A DNA stretch of 45,189 nt from JBBDRX01 sp040905245. Its GTDB lineage: Bacteria; Bacteroidota; Rhodothermia; Balneolales; Balneolaceae. The position numbers and the translations under genes were made by a program. Under the pieces are notes generated by a model. The model was not told where the DNA came from. It ran no database searches and was given only the letters and a program-made list of their open reading frames with translations. Within the stretch, counting starts at the first letter, position 1, and every line of letters starts with the position of its first letter. Shown in pieces: positions 7,730 through 16,832 of the stretch. The stretch is taken from contig JBBDRX010000039.1 of assembly GCA_040905245.1 (NCBI GenBank), forward strand, positions 1-45,189, written 5' to 3'.

Positions 7730-8164
7730 ATGGCCGTAGAACGAACCCTCACTATTTTGAAACCGGACTGTGTACGGAAAAACCTGATTGGAGAAGTAAC
7801 CCGACGTATTCAGGAGGCGGGGTTTACTATTGTTGCGATAAAGATGACTCGTCTGACAGAAGCGACAGCTGGCGGATTTTATGCTGTTCATCGTGAGCGG
7901 CCTTTTTTTGAGGAGCTTGTTCAGTTTATGAGCGGTGGGCCGTGTGTTCCCATGATTCTGGAGAAGGAAAATGCGGTGGCCGATTTTCGTAAGCTGATCG
8001 GCGCTACAAACCCTGAGGAAGCAGAAGAAGGAACGATTCGGGCAGACTTTGCCGACAGCATTGGAGAGAATATCGTTCACGGTTCAGACTCTGTTGAGAA
8101 TGGCCTGCTGGAAGCAGCCTACTTTTTCAGTGAGTCGGAGGTGGTTGCTGCCAAAAGCAGTTGA
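7730..8164 (+). CDS. ndk: Nucleoside diphosphate kinase
   Basis: A 144-residue protein, the usual length for Ndk, which transfers the gamma phosphate between nucleoside triphosphates and diphosphates through a phospho-histidine. The active-site His117 is in NIVHGSDS; ERTLTILKPDCV at the N-terminus and HRERPFFEELVQFM are also typical. ATG 7730 follows AAGGAG (7721-7726) with only three bases between, so initiation may be less than optimal. The gap of 166 bases to the divergent kinase gene must hold both promoters; a TATCTTCC box with an upstream TTTG is one candidate for ndk. It converges with xseA, the stops being 32 bases apart. Confidence 0.95.
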   Translation: MAVERTLTILKPDCVRKNLIGEVTRRIQEAGFTIVAIKMTRLTEATAGGFYAVHRERPFFEELVQFMSGGPCVPMILEKENAVADFRKLIGATNPEEAEEGTIRADFADSIGENIVHGSDSVENGLLEAAYFFSESEVVAAKSS

Positions 8165-8196
8165 TGGCACTTGCCGGGGATTGTGCCCGCCCCCAT

Positions 8197-9471
8197 TCAT
8201 CCCTGGCCTTTTGCCAGCTCTGTTCGAGCCTCTTTCCATTCGAGTTCGAGAGGGTTCTCCGGGTTCAACCCGTCCGGTTTTCGTATCCATTTCCCCTGCT
8301 GCCAGACCCGGACATATCCCATGTCGAGCGGGCGGTTCGGATTTCGGGTTTCCAGCCGGTGTCTTAGATCCAGAAACTGTTCACGTTTTTTCGGAATCAA
8401 TCGATTCATTTGATGTGAAAGGCGGTTCCCGAGTTGAGAAATCTGTTCTCGCCTGGAAGGAATGGCCCGTACAAGCGCTGTCTGCAGATTGTCTTCAAGA
8501 TGCTGGAGCCATCCGTTTCTGTTTTGAATCTTCTGTCGGACAACGAGCAGGGCGTGGGACTGGCCCAGACGAGTCAGTTGCTGCCGGGCACGGTACAGCT
8601 TCTCGTTCAGGAGGCCGACTAATTTGTTTGCGTGGTCATCCACCTGGAATTTTGTGTCCGTAATGTCGGGTGTGGCCAGAAGAGCTGCCTGAGTGGGGGT
8701 GGCTGCCCGTATGTCTGCTGTGAAGTCACTGATGCTGAAGTCAACTTCATGACCGACGGCACTGATGACCGGTATCGGAGAATCATGGATGGCCCGGGCA
8801 ACAGACTCTTCATTGAATGGCCAGAGGTCTTCCAGGGAGCCACCGCCTCTTCCAATGATTAGCAGGTCGGTGGAAGGTTCCCGGCTGAAATAGCGAAGGC
8901 CGGCTGTCAATTCAGCAGCGGCACGGGTGCCCTGAACGGAAGCGTGATACAGGTAGATCGTGGCCATGGGCCATCGCCGCTCAAGGGTCGAGACAATATC
9001 ATGAAAAGCGGCTCCGGCCGCAGAGGTTATGACTCCAATACGTCGTGGAAAAGGGGGCAGACTCTTTTTCTGTTTTGGATCAAAAAGACCTTCTGCTTTC
9101 AGTTTCTTTTTGAGTTCCTCGAAGGCCTGTTGAAGACGCCCGATGCCAGCCTGTTGAACAGATGATACGATGAGCTGATACTTTCCGTACGGAGCATAGA
9201 CTTGCACGGATCCCCCGAGAATTACCTGCTGGCCATCCTGGAGTTGGATATCGAGACGGTCTGCTGTACGGCTCCAGACGACACAGGGCATCTGGGCCCG
9301 GCTGTCCTTCACAGTGAAGTAGTAGTGCCCGTTGCGACTGCGGGAGATGTTGCTTAACTCCCCTTCGACCAGGATATCGGAAAATCGGGGTTCCAGCATC
9401 TGTTTGATCTGGTCGGTCAGTTGTGATACCGAGGGGACCGTCGCAGAGGGTTCTGTGGGTGGTAGCTCCAT
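8197..9471 (-). CDS. xseA: Exodeoxyribonuclease VII large subunit
   Basis: A 424-residue protein matching XseA, the catalytic subunit of the ATP-independent exonuclease VII that degrades single-stranded DNA. The order is typical: OB-fold (about 12-110, ILVEGELSNISRSRNGHYYF), catalytic domain (PRRIGVITSAAGAAFHDIV, LIIGRGGGSLEDLWPFNEE, PVISAVGHEVDFSISDFTAD, ATPTQAAL) and a C-terminal coiled-coil arm (about 285-400). The small subunit gene xseB is not in the window. The N-terminal 15 residues are Pro/Thr-rich and not conserved. The gene is divergent from pyrC with a gap of about 115 bases. Confidence 0.95.
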   Translation of the reverse strand: MELPPTEPSATVPSVSQLTDQIKQMLEPRFSDILVEGELSNISRSRNGHYYFTVKDSRAQMPCVVWSRTADRLDIQLQDGQQVILGGSVQVYAPYGKYQLIVSSVQQAGIGRLQQAFEELKKKLKAEGLFDPKQKKSLPPFPRRIGVITSAAGAAFHDIVSTLERRWPMATIYLYHASVQGTRAAAELTAGLRYFSREPSTDLLIIGRGGGSLEDLWPFNEESVARAIHDSPIPVISAVGHEVDFSISDFTADIRAATPTQAALLATPDITDTKFQVDDHANKLVGLLNEKLYRARQQLTRLGQSHALLVVRQKIQNRNGWLQHLEDNLQTALVRAIPSRREQISQLGNRLSHQMNRLIPKKREQFLDLRHRLETRNPNRPLDMGYVRVWQQGKWIRKPDGLNPENPLELEWKEARTELAKGQG

Positions 9472-9552
9472 ACCTGGTGCGGGTTCTGATTGAAATTGTC
9501 GGCAGATTTAACCGGAATCTACAGAAAAATCGAATTTGACAGCGAATCCATC

Positions 9553-9560
9553 TATATTTG
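9553..9560 (+). promoter_or_regulatory. TAnnTTTG promoter box upstream of pyrC
   Basis: TATATTTG matches the Bacteroidota -7 consensus TAnnTTTG. A TTTG at 9535-9538 could be the upstream element, but the spacing (14 bases) is shorter than the usual 19 or so. Transcription from here would start about 20 bases before the pyrC ATG at 9586. Confidence 0.4.
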
Positions 9561-9585
9561 CAGGCAAAAAGTAAGAGGATCCCTG

Positions 9586-10890
9586 ATGAATCCCACACCC
9601 GACCTTCTGATCAAGGATGTGAAGCCGACTGATGTAAAAACCCAGGCTAAAAAGGCTCTGGATATCCGAATTCGAAATGGAAAAATTGTCGAAATGGGAG
9701 AGAACCTGGAGTTTCGGGAGGGAGAAGAGCAGTTGTTTAACGGAGAGGGATCGCGAGTGAGTCCCGGCTGGATGGATATGCATGTGCATTTTCGCGAGCC
9801 CGGTCAGGAACACAAAGAGACGATTCAAACCGGCGCGGATGCTGCTGCATTCGGTGGTTTTACGGATGTGGCCTGCATGCCTAATACCAATCCTCCCGTT
9901 CACAGCCGGGACGTTGTGGAATATATTCAGAAGAAGGCCGATAAACTGGCGGTTGGAGTATATCCGATCGGTGCGGTAACCATGGACCGGAAGGGGAAAG
10001 CACTGGCAGAGATGGCCGATATGAGGGAAGGCGGAGCGGTTGCTTTCAGTGATGACGGTGATCCGGTCTACGACTCCCAGGTGATGCGTGTAGCGCTGGA
10101 GTACTCTTCCATGCTGGGTGTTCCAATTATTAACCACGAGGAGGATCTTCTCCTTTCACGTCCCGGACATATGCATGAAGGAGAGGTCTCGACTCGTCTG
10201 GGGCTCGAGGGAACGCCATCGGTCGCTGAAGAGGTGATGATTGCACGGGATCTTCTTCTGGCAGGACTTACGGGCGGCCATGTGCACGTAGCTCATATCA
10301 GCACCCGCCAGGGGGTAGAACTGGTTCGCCGGGCCAAAGCTGACGGGGTTCATGTAACGACCGAGGTGTGCCCTCACCACTTCTGTCTGACCGACGAAGA
10401 GGTGGAGCGCAGAGAGTTTGACACACGTGTGAAAATGCATCCTCCCCTTCGTACCAGCGACGATGTGAAAGCTATAATGGAAGGGCTGAAGGATGGAACC
10501 ATTGATGTAATCTGTACGGATCACGCTCCCCATTCGATCGAGGAGAAGGAGGTCGAATTTATCTATGCTCCCAATGGGATTATTGGTCTGGAAACCGCCT
10601 GGAGTATTACGGTTATGTCGCTTCTGGAGTCAGGGGCGCTCACTCTTGGCGCCCTGATCGAAAAGTTGGCTGTCCGGCCCAGAGAGATTCTGAGATTGCC
10701 AGTACCCGAACTTACGGTCGGTGCCGAAGCCAACCTGACCTTTTTCAATACCGATGAGAAGTGGAAATTTACTCGGGCAGAGGTTCGTTCCCGTTCCAAA
10801 AATTCACCCTGGATCGATGAAATATTGACTGGCCGGGCTATTGCGATCTATAACCGAAGCCGACTGGTTCGCAACCAGTTGAAAGGCTGA
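9586..10890 (+). CDS. pyrC: Dihydroorotase (multifunctional-complex type)
   Basis: A 434-residue amidohydrolase of the dihydroorotase type, which interconverts N-carbamoyl-aspartate and dihydroorotate in pyrimidine synthesis. Metal ligands are visible in GWMDMHVHFREPGQE (His66, His68), in IINHEED, HVAHIST and in the final CTDHAPHS (Asp312); MPNTNPP is the usual substrate-binding stretch. Position 156 is Asp in AFSDDG, as in the class I enzymes that lack the carboxylated lysine. I place the start at ATG 9586, with AGAGGA (9574-9579) six bases upstream; the frame remains open to 9490 but that extension is not conserved. Its neighbours do not belong to the pathway. Confidence 0.92.
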   Translation: MNPTPDLLIKDVKPTDVKTQAKKALDIRIRNGKIVEMGENLEFREGEEQLFNGEGSRVSPGWMDMHVHFREPGQEHKETIQTGADAAAFGGFTDVACMPNTNPPVHSRDVVEYIQKKADKLAVGVYPIGAVTMDRKGKALAEMADMREGGAVAFSDDGDPVYDSQVMRVALEYSSMLGVPIINHEEDLLLSRPGHMHEGEVSTRLGLEGTPSVAEEVMIARDLLLAGLTGGHVHVAHISTRQGVELVRRAKADGVHVTTEVCPHHFCLTDEEVERREFDTRVKMHPPLRTSDDVKAIMEGLKDGTIDVICTDHAPHSIEEKEVEFIYAPNGIIGLETAWSITVMSLLESGALTLGALIEKLAVRPREILRLPVPELTVGAEANLTFFNTDEKWKFTRAEVRSRSKNSPWIDEILTGRAIAIYNRSRLVRNQLKG

Positions 10891-10914
10891 CGGATGATCA
10901 CCGGACGTTGACTT

Positions 10915-12912
10915 ATGAGACTGAAACCGACAGGTTTGGCAATTCTCCTGCTGCTGCAGTTCGGCTCTACGATTCTGCTGGCACAGGCCGGAGAGCAAGT
11001 TGTTGTGCCTGAACCTATTGAGTTCGGGGAGATATCCGACTCCCTGTTTATTGAAGAAGCAGCGCATTCTCATCCATTTGAATATCTGAATCGGCAGATA
11101 CGGATCGGTTTCCGTGAATCCGGCGGGCGCATTGAAGCTGTCCTGGAGCACCACTATCGGGTTCGGGTTGTATCGGACGATCCGGTTCATCAGGCAGAGG
11201 TCTCGCTCGTTACAATCCCTTACCATCACCTGGATGAAGTTGAACGAATTGAAGATGTGGAAGGAGTAACCTACCATCCCGACGGACGGCGTTTTTTCCT
11301 GGAAGAGGATGAAATGACGACGGCCGATCTGGACAGTCGCTACCGAACTGTGGAATTCCTGCTCCCGAACGTGGTGAAGGGGTCGATTCTGGAGTATCGT
11401 TATACTATTGGCCGACGTTATATCGAAGAACTGCCGGATATATTTCTCTCGCAACAAGTTCCAACACGTCTGTTTCACCTGATCCTGCATAATGAACCTT
11501 TTCTAAGATACCGGGCAGTCGAGTCAGGAGATCCGTTTACACTTGAGTATCATGAAGAGAGAATCGATACCAGCCGTGTGCCACTGGTATTTTCTTACGA
11601 TCGGCCGGAGCCGATTTCGGTTGAGCACTGGTTTGGCGAACTTCCGGCGGTTGGCGATCCGGTATACAGCCCACCGGCCAGGGATCTTCGGGGTGTTCTT
11701 CGGTTTCAGATCTCCGAGTTCGGATTTCCCCGGCAGCCGCTTGAAAACAGCTGGGAGTTTGTTGCAGCACAGATTCGCCGGGGAGATCTCAATCCTTATG
11801 AACAGCTGGATCGTCTGGAATCGGTTCGAACAGTGGGGGCGGAATTGACACAATCTGCATCGAACGAAATAGAAGCCGTCCGAATCCTGTTTCAGTATCT
11901 GAACCGGCGTATGGTTTACAATGGAGAGTTGCAGCCCTTTCCTGTCGTATCACCAGATCGGGTTCTTGAGGGAGAGCCGTCTGACCAGGCAGCAATTAAT
12001 CTGGTGATGCTGGCTCTGCTTCAGGGTGCCGGAGTTGAAGCCCGCCCGGTCTATTTGTCTGGCCGTGAGGGTCGTGAAATACAGCGAAACTTTCCATCTC
12101 TTCATCAGTTTCATCAGATGGTAATCCTTGCAAATGTTGATGGAGCACCGGTCTGGATGGATGCAAGTTATTCATACAGCCGGCCTGGACTGATCCGGAT
12201 CGATTCCTATCATCGTGAAGGGCTGCTGCTTCGCCGGGATTCATTTGAATGGGTTCCTGTTGAGCCGGAACACAGCCGGTTCGAACTGGATGTGGAGCTG
12301 GAGGGAACACTGACCCGTCAGGGAGATCTGTCGGGAACAGTAGAGATTCTGAGCGATGGATACCCGGCCCGGGAGGTTTGGCAGAAGCTTTCTGAACAGG
12401 AGTCGGCAGAGGATATTTTTCGGGATCTTTTTTTCGAGACGTATGAGTCGATTCGCTTTTCGGACACGGTTATTCGGGAGAGTGGCCCTGCAGGTTATCC
12501 CCTGGAGTTAAGGGCAGAATTTCAAATTCCCGGCTTTGCGCTCAGTTTTCAGGATGGGCTTCAGTTTTATCCGATGATTGTTGGTATGATGCAGGAAAAT
12601 CCCCTTCCGGAAGAGGAACGTGAGGTTCCTCTTTTGTTGAACGCACCTGAGCATCTCTCTCTGACCTACAATCTGACACTGCCCGAAGGGTTCCGGCTGG
12701 AAGAACGGAGTCAGAGCGGCAGAACCGGTCTGGGGGGAGCAGTTCTGGGAGAATCCTACCGGGTATCTGGACGTACGGTCTCCTATCGATTCGATGTGGA
12801 TATTGACAGAAGGGAGTATTCACCTGACGAATATTCACAACTGCGTGAACTGTACGAACGATGGGTTTTACTGAGTACAAATGAGTGGTTGATTACACAG
12901 GAGAAAGATTGA
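10915..12912 (+). CDS. DUF3857 secreted protein with degenerate transglutaminase-like domain
   Basis: A 665-residue exported protein. Residues 1-25 form a signal peptide ending in a stretch like ILLAQA. A DUF3857 domain follows (about 55-240; RVRVVSDDPVHQAEVSLVTI, LLPNVVKGSILEYRYTIGRR), then a transglutaminase-like domain (about 300-420). In the latter the catalytic GDCxDxA motif reads GEPSDQAA (Pro355 in place of Cys), so it is unlikely to be an active transglutaminase or protease. The C-terminal third is beta-rich and unassigned. DUF3857 proteins are common in Bacteroidota-like genomes and their role is unknown. The TGA stop overlaps the ATG of tsaB by one base. Confidence 0.85.
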   Translation: MRLKPTGLAILLLLQFGSTILLAQAGEQVVVPEPIEFGEISDSLFIEEAAHSHPFEYLNRQIRIGFRESGGRIEAVLEHHYRVRVVSDDPVHQAEVSLVTIPYHHLDEVERIEDVEGVTYHPDGRRFFLEEDEMTTADLDSRYRTVEFLLPNVVKGSILEYRYTIGRRYIEELPDIFLSQQVPTRLFHLILHNEPFLRYRAVESGDPFTLEYHEERIDTSRVPLVFSYDRPEPISVEHWFGELPAVGDPVYSPPARDLRGVLRFQISEFGFPRQPLENSWEFVAAQIRRGDLNPYEQLDRLESVRTVGAELTQSASNEIEAVRILFQYLNRRMVYNGELQPFPVVSPDRVLEGEPSDQAAINLVMLALLQGAGVEARPVYLSGREGREIQRNFPSLHQFHQMVILANVDGAPVWMDASYSYSRPGLIRIDSYHREGLLLRRDSFEWVPVEPEHSRFELDVELEGTLTRQGDLSGTVEILSDGYPAREVWQKLSEQESAEDIFRDLFFETYESIRFSDTVIRESGPAGYPLELRAEFQIPGFALSFQDGLQFYPMIVGMMQENPLPEEEREVPLLLNAPEHLSLTYNLTLPEGFRLEERSQSGRTGLGGAVLGESYRVSGRTVSYRFDVDIDRREYSPDEYSQLRELYERWVLLSTNEWLITQEKD

Positions 12913-13568
12913 TGTTACTGGCTATTGAAACGTCAACCGAAATCTGCTCTGTTGCTTTCAGGTCGGTTGAAGGAGTTGTAATGGAAAAACGGCGCATCGG
13001 TCGCGGAGTTCATTCGGAAGAACTGTTTCTCTTTATCGATGAGTTGATGCATGAGGAGGGCCTGAAAACCGAGGCACTTGAGGCGATCCTTCTGTCCAGA
13101 GGTCCGGGCCAGTACACCGGTCTGAGAATCGGTGCGGCGGCGGTAAAAGGGCTACTGTTCGGAAAAGAACGACCGTTCTGGACAATGGGTACACTGGAAG
13201 GGTTTGCAGTCGGTGCGTTCTCTGTAATTGAGGATAGTGGAAAAATCCACGCTGTTCTGGATGCGAGAAGAGAGCATCTTTATCATCAGACTCTTACCGT
13301 TGAGAATGGCCAGCTGGCTTTTGGCAAAGCATCCATCCGGAGGATCACGGAGGTGGAACAGGAGTTGAATGAGGGAGATCATCTGATTGGAACAGGAATG
13401 GAGCGTCTGTCGGTGTACGGGCAGGATGCATATACTTTCCACTCGTCAGAGAAGGTAACGGCGGTTAATCTGCTTCGTGCCTGGGAAGATTCCCGTTTCA
13501 GAATCCGTTTCCGTGCCGAGGATCCGGTTCAGTTTGAACCCGACTACCTTTCCGGACAGGCGTGGTAG
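12912..13568 (+). CDS. tsaB: tRNA N6-threonylcarbamoyladenosine synthesis protein TsaB
   Basis: A 218-residue protein of the ASKHA-fold TsaB family, the non-catalytic partner of TsaD in making t6A37 of ANN-decoding tRNAs. LAIETSTEICSVAF at the N-terminus and LSRGPGQYTGLRIGAAAVKGL are the family signatures. The start ATG at 12912 overlaps the TGA of the DUF3857 gene and has AGGAGA (12899-12904) seven bases upstream; a GTG at 12885 in frame is less likely. TsaD, TsaC and TsaE are not in the window. A hairpin follows at 13579-13597. Confidence 0.92.
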   Translation: MLLAIETSTEICSVAFRSVEGVVMEKRRIGRGVHSEELFLFIDELMHEEGLKTEALEAILLSRGPGQYTGLRIGAAAVKGLLFGKERPFWTMGTLEGFAVGAFSVIEDSGKIHAVLDARREHLYHQTLTVENGQLAFGKASIRRITEVEQELNEGDHLIGTGMERLSVYGQDAYTFHSSEKVTAVNLLRAWEDSRFRIRFRAEDPVQFEPDYLSGQAW

Positions 13569-13578
13569 ATGGATCAGG

Positions 13579-13597
13579 GCTGAAAGACCATTTCAGC
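13579..13597 (+). terminator. Hairpin downstream of tsaB
   Basis: Perfect inverted repeat GCTGAAA-gacca-TTTCAGC eleven bases after the tsaB stop and upstream of accD. It has no T-tract, so a rho-independent terminator is not proven. Confidence 0.4.
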
Positions 13598-13651
13598 TTC
13601 GGGGGAGAATGTGTTATTTTGAATCAACCGAACGAATCTTAGGATGAATCT

Positions 13652-14506
13652 ATGACCTGGTTTAAGCGAAAGGATACCAATATTCAAACCGACAAGAAAA
13701 AGGATATGCCGGAGGGGGTATGGATCAAGGTACCCTCGACAGGCGAAACGGTTCATCGGCGGGAGATTGAAGAGAACTATTGGGTAGATCCCGGCAGTGG
13801 ATATCATTTCCGGATTGGGAGTCGTGAGTACTTTGCAATTCTGTTCGACGAAGATTGTTTTGAAGAAGTTGGCCAGGAGATTCTTCCGATCGATCCGCTT
13901 GGATTCGAAGATCGCAAGAAGTACAGTGACCGGTTGGTGGACAGCCAGAAAAAGACAGGATTGACAGACGCTTGCAGGGTCGGGGTTGGGAAAATGAGTG
14001 GACTCGAAGTGGTGATTGTCTGCATGGATTTTTCATTCATCGGGGGAAGTATGGGCTCGGTCGTTGGAGAACGGATTTCCCGGGCGATCGATTTGGCCAT
14101 TGAAAAGCGGTTACCACTGATAATTATTTCTCAAACAGGCGGTGCACGAATGATGGAGAGTGTCCTGAGTTTGATGCAGATGGCCAAAACCTCTTCAAAG
14201 CTGGCGCTACTCGAGGAAGAGGGGTTGCCGTACATTTCTGTTCTGACGAATCCGACAACAGGTGGTGTTACCGCAAGCTATGCCATGCTGGGTGATTTCA
14301 ATGTCGCGGAGCCTGGCGCCCTGATTGGCTTTGCCGGCCCACGGGTTATTCGGCAGACAATAGGGCGGGATCTCCCGGAGGGGTTCCAGACCTCGGAATA
14401 CCTTTTGGAGCATGGATTTCTGGATTTCATTGTTCCCCGATCAAAAATGAAAAGCAAACTGACCCGTGTGCTTAAGCTGGTCATGCATAAATATGAAACC
14501 AGATAG
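13652..14506 (+). CDS. accD: Acetyl-CoA carboxylase carboxyltransferase subunit beta, zinc-ribbon cysteines absent
   Basis: A 284-residue AccD, one half of the carboxyltransferase that moves the carboxyl group from carboxybiotin to acetyl-CoA in the first committed step of fatty-acid synthesis. The crotonase-like core is intact: FIGGSMGSVVGERISRAID, SQTGGARMMESVLSLMQMAK, NPTTGGVTASYAMLGD, EPGALIGFAGPRVI. The N-terminal zinc-ribbon, normally with two CxxC pairs, reads WIKVPSTGETVHRREIEEN followed by YWVDPGSGYHFRI and contains no cysteine. I recall the same loss in flavobacterial AccD, so it is probably a lineage trait. AGGA lies about seven bases before the ATG. accA and the biotin-carrying subunits are not in the window. 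Confidence 0.93.
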   Translation: MTWFKRKDTNIQTDKKKDMPEGVWIKVPSTGETVHRREIEENYWVDPGSGYHFRIGSREYFAILFDEDCFEEVGQEILPIDPLGFEDRKKYSDRLVDSQKKTGLTDACRVGVGKMSGLEVVIVCMDFSFIGGSMGSVVGERISRAIDLAIEKRLPLIIISQTGGARMMESVLSLMQMAKTSSKLALLEEEGLPYISVLTNPTTGGVTASYAMLGDFNVAEPGALIGFAGPRVIRQTIGRDLPEGFQTSEYLLEHGFLDFIVPRSKMKSKLTRVLKLVMHKYETR

Positions 14507-14544
14507 CGGATCGAGCCGCGTCCCGGATAGAGGAAGCCTCACAA

Positions 14545-15543
14545 ATGAAGTTCGCAGATTACGCCAAAATTTATGTCACCGCCGGTGACGGCGGGGCGGG
14601 GTCCAGCCATTTTCGACGAGAGAAATTTGTACCGAAAGGCGGCCCCGACGGTGGAGATGCAGGCAAGGGCGGTGCTGTCCTGCTGAAAGGCAATGCTCAG
14701 CTGAATACACTTCTGGATCTTCGTTACAGAAAATTCATCAAGGCCGAGCCGGGACGTAATGGTGAAGGTGGAAAGAGGAAAGGTCGTGATGGAGAGGATG
14801 AGGTCCTGGAAGTTCCTCCTGGCACCGTAGTGTATGATGCGGAGACCAGAGAGCGTCTGGGAGAGATTACTGAAGACGGGGAGATTTTTGAGATTGCCTC
14901 GGGCGGCCGCGGCGGGCTCGGTAACTGGCATTTCAGAAGTTCTACCAATCAAACTCCGGAATATGCCCAGCCGGGGGAAAAGGGAGAAGAGCGTGTTGTC
15001 GAACTGGAACTGAAGCTGATCGCTGATGTGGGGCTTGTCGGTTTTCCAAATGCGGGAAAAAGTACCCTTCTGTCCAGCTTGTCTGCGGCTAAGCCGAAAA
15101 TTGCCAGTTATCCGTTTACGACACTTGAGCCAAATCTGGGAGTAGTGACGTTTTCCGACTACAGAAGTTTTGTAATGGCGGACATTCCGGGAATCATTGA
15201 AGATGCTCACCAGGGAAAGGGGCTTGGCCTGCAGTTTCTTCGTCATATTGAGCGAAACAGGCTTCTCCTTTTTCTTGTATCCTCGGAAGCCGATATCGAG
15301 GCGGAATACAATTCACTCCGTAATGAACTGGAGAAGTACCGTTCCGACCTTGTGGACAAACCGCAAATACTTGTTGTGACAAAAATGGATCTGAAGCCGG
15401 ATTACAAACCGGATCAGGAAATTTCCATTGACAAAAAGGTCCCGGTCATACATATTTCATCAGCGACCGGACACCAGATGGATCAACTGAAAGAGTTGAT
15501 ATGGAGAGAGTTATACAAGATTGAAGATCAGGAGAGAACATAG
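14545..15543 (+). CDS. obgE: GTPase Obg/CgtA
   Basis: A 332-residue Obg GTPase, involved in 50S ribosome maturation and stress control. The Gly-rich Obg fold occupies about 1-158 (AGDGGAGSSHFRREKFVPKG, GPDGGDAGKGG, ASGGRGGLGN). The G domain has the P-loop GFPNAGKST, switch I SYPFTTLEPN, DIPGI, and a G4-type TKMD. The C-terminal OCT domain of some Obg proteins is absent. Its 3' end overlaps the apparent start of dprA by 23 bases. Confidence 0.95.
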   Translation: MKFADYAKIYVTAGDGGAGSSHFRREKFVPKGGPDGGDAGKGGAVLLKGNAQLNTLLDLRYRKFIKAEPGRNGEGGKRKGRDGEDEVLEVPPGTVVYDAETRERLGEITEDGEIFEIASGGRGGLGNWHFRSSTNQTPEYAQPGEKGEERVVELELKLIADVGLVGFPNAGKSTLLSSLSAAKPKIASYPFTTLEPNLGVVTFSDYRSFVMADIPGIIEDAHQGKGLGLQFLRHIERNRLLLFLVSSEADIEAEYNSLRNELEKYRSDLVDKPQILVVTKMDLKPDYKPDQEISIDKKVPVIHISSATGHQMDQLKELIWRELYKIEDQERT

Positions 15544-16675
15544 GGAAATTCTGGCACTGAAGCTGATACCCGGTATCGGGAATCTTCGGCTGATCAGATT
15601 GCTGGAGGCCTTCGGGTCGGCAGCGCCTGTCTTCGCTGCGACAAACCTGCAGCTTCGGGAAGTGGATGGAATTGGGCCGGAGACAGCTGCATTGATAACG
15701 GATTTTGACGACTGGAAGCGGGTGGATGCACTTCTGGAGCGAACGCAAAAGATGGGTGCGCAATTGGTATCGATCCATGATTCAGAATATCCGACCCTGT
15801 TAAAGCAGATCTGTGATGCACCGCCGATTCTTTGGGTTTTCGGTTCCCTTCAGTCTCTCTCGATGCCGGCAGTTGCTGTCGTTGGGACGAGAAGGCCGGA
15901 TCGTTACGGGATGGATCAGGCGGAGGAGTGGAGTGAAATGCTCGCACGCAGTGGATTTGCGGTAGTGAGTGGACTGGCGCACGGCGTGGATACTATTGCA
16001 CATCAACGGACCGTTCAGGTGAATGGAAAAGCAATTGCCGTCCTTGGGAGCGGACTAGATCGGCTCTATCCTGTGGAAAACAGCAGATTAGCTCGCCAGA
16101 TTGTGGAACAGGGAGGTGCCGTAATTACCGAATTCCCTCCCGGAAGCCCGGCACGTTCTGGAAATTTTCCGGTTCGGAATCGAATTGTCAGTGGTTTGAG
16201 CCTGGGAGTGTTGATTATTCAGTCGGGTATCCGCGGAGGGAGTATGATTACCGCCAGACTGGCACTGGATCAGAACCGGGAGGTGTTTGTTCTGCCACAC
16301 GAGTTGAACCGGGCCAGGGGAAGAGGAAACAACCATCTGATTCGGGCCGGGGAAGGGAAACTTATAGCTTCACTGGAGGATATAACTACCGAACTCCCAC
16401 CCCTTGAACCGGCTCCCGACTCTGATAGAGCCGAGAGGAAGAATAGCAAAGGGCGGTTATCGGAATCGGAACGCATCGAGTCGTTGCCTGATAAATCTCG
16501 TCGGATCGTCACTCTGCTGCAGGAGGGAGAGCAGCAGATCGATGATCTGGCCAGCCGGAGCGGGTTTGTAATGAGTGACCTTCTACCTCTGTTAATGCAG
16601 CTTGAACTCGCGGGCTGGATCCGCCAGCGATCCGGCCGCTACATCTCGCTACGAAGACCTGAAATCGCCGATTGA
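15521..16675 (+). CDS. dprA: DNA-processing protein DprA
   Basis: A 384-residue DprA/Smf protein, which loads RecA on incoming single-stranded DNA during transformation. Order: N-terminal helix-hairpin-helix-like segment (about 8-65, KLIPGIGNLRLIRLLEAFG), Rossmann-like core (about 80-290, VAVVGTRRPDRYG, VVSGLAHGVDTIAHQ, GGSMITARLALDQNREVFVLP) and C-terminal winged helix (about 320-380). The only start that keeps the first conserved residues is a TTG at 15521, inside the end of obgE; translation is probably coupled. Presence of dprA alone does not prove natural competence. Confidence 0.92.
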   Translation: MKIRREHREILALKLIPGIGNLRLIRLLEAFGSAAPVFAATNLQLREVDGIGPETAALITDFDDWKRVDALLERTQKMGAQLVSIHDSEYPTLLKQICDAPPILWVFGSLQSLSMPAVAVVGTRRPDRYGMDQAEEWSEMLARSGFAVVSGLAHGVDTIAHQRTVQVNGKAIAVLGSGLDRLYPVENSRLARQIVEQGGAVITEFPPGSPARSGNFPVRNRIVSGLSLGVLIIQSGIRGGSMITARLALDQNREVFVLPHELNRARGRGNNHLIRAGEGKLIASLEDITTELPPLEPAPDSDRAERKNSKGRLSESERIESLPDKSRRIVTLLQEGEQQIDDLASRSGFVMSDLLPLLMQLELAGWIRQRSGRYISLRRPEIAD

Positions 16676-16832
16676 AGTTATTGCAAATTCTACAACCCTT
16701 ACGAAACGAAATCGGCAGATTGGTAGCAATGCTTGTCTCTCATGTTGTATCTTGGAGTCCGCTTCGGAGCATCGCCGATCGGCAAAAGGTGTCGCTCCGA
16801 TTACTGAATGGAAGGATCAGAATAGACAGTTT

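Noticed and set aside
8166..8187. GGCAC/GTGCC inverted repeat between ndk and xseA
   Set aside because: Five base pairs with a twelve-base loop and no T-tract is within chance expectation.
14539..15246. Minus-strand reading frame of 235 codons opposite obgE
   Set aside because: The plus strand encodes an Obg GTPase with all motifs; the antisense frame is a by-product of its codon use.
16602..16832. N-terminal extension of the DUF3109 gene by 77 codons
   Set aside because: The extension overlaps dprA, has no conserved residues, and the family begins at MFQVGDT.
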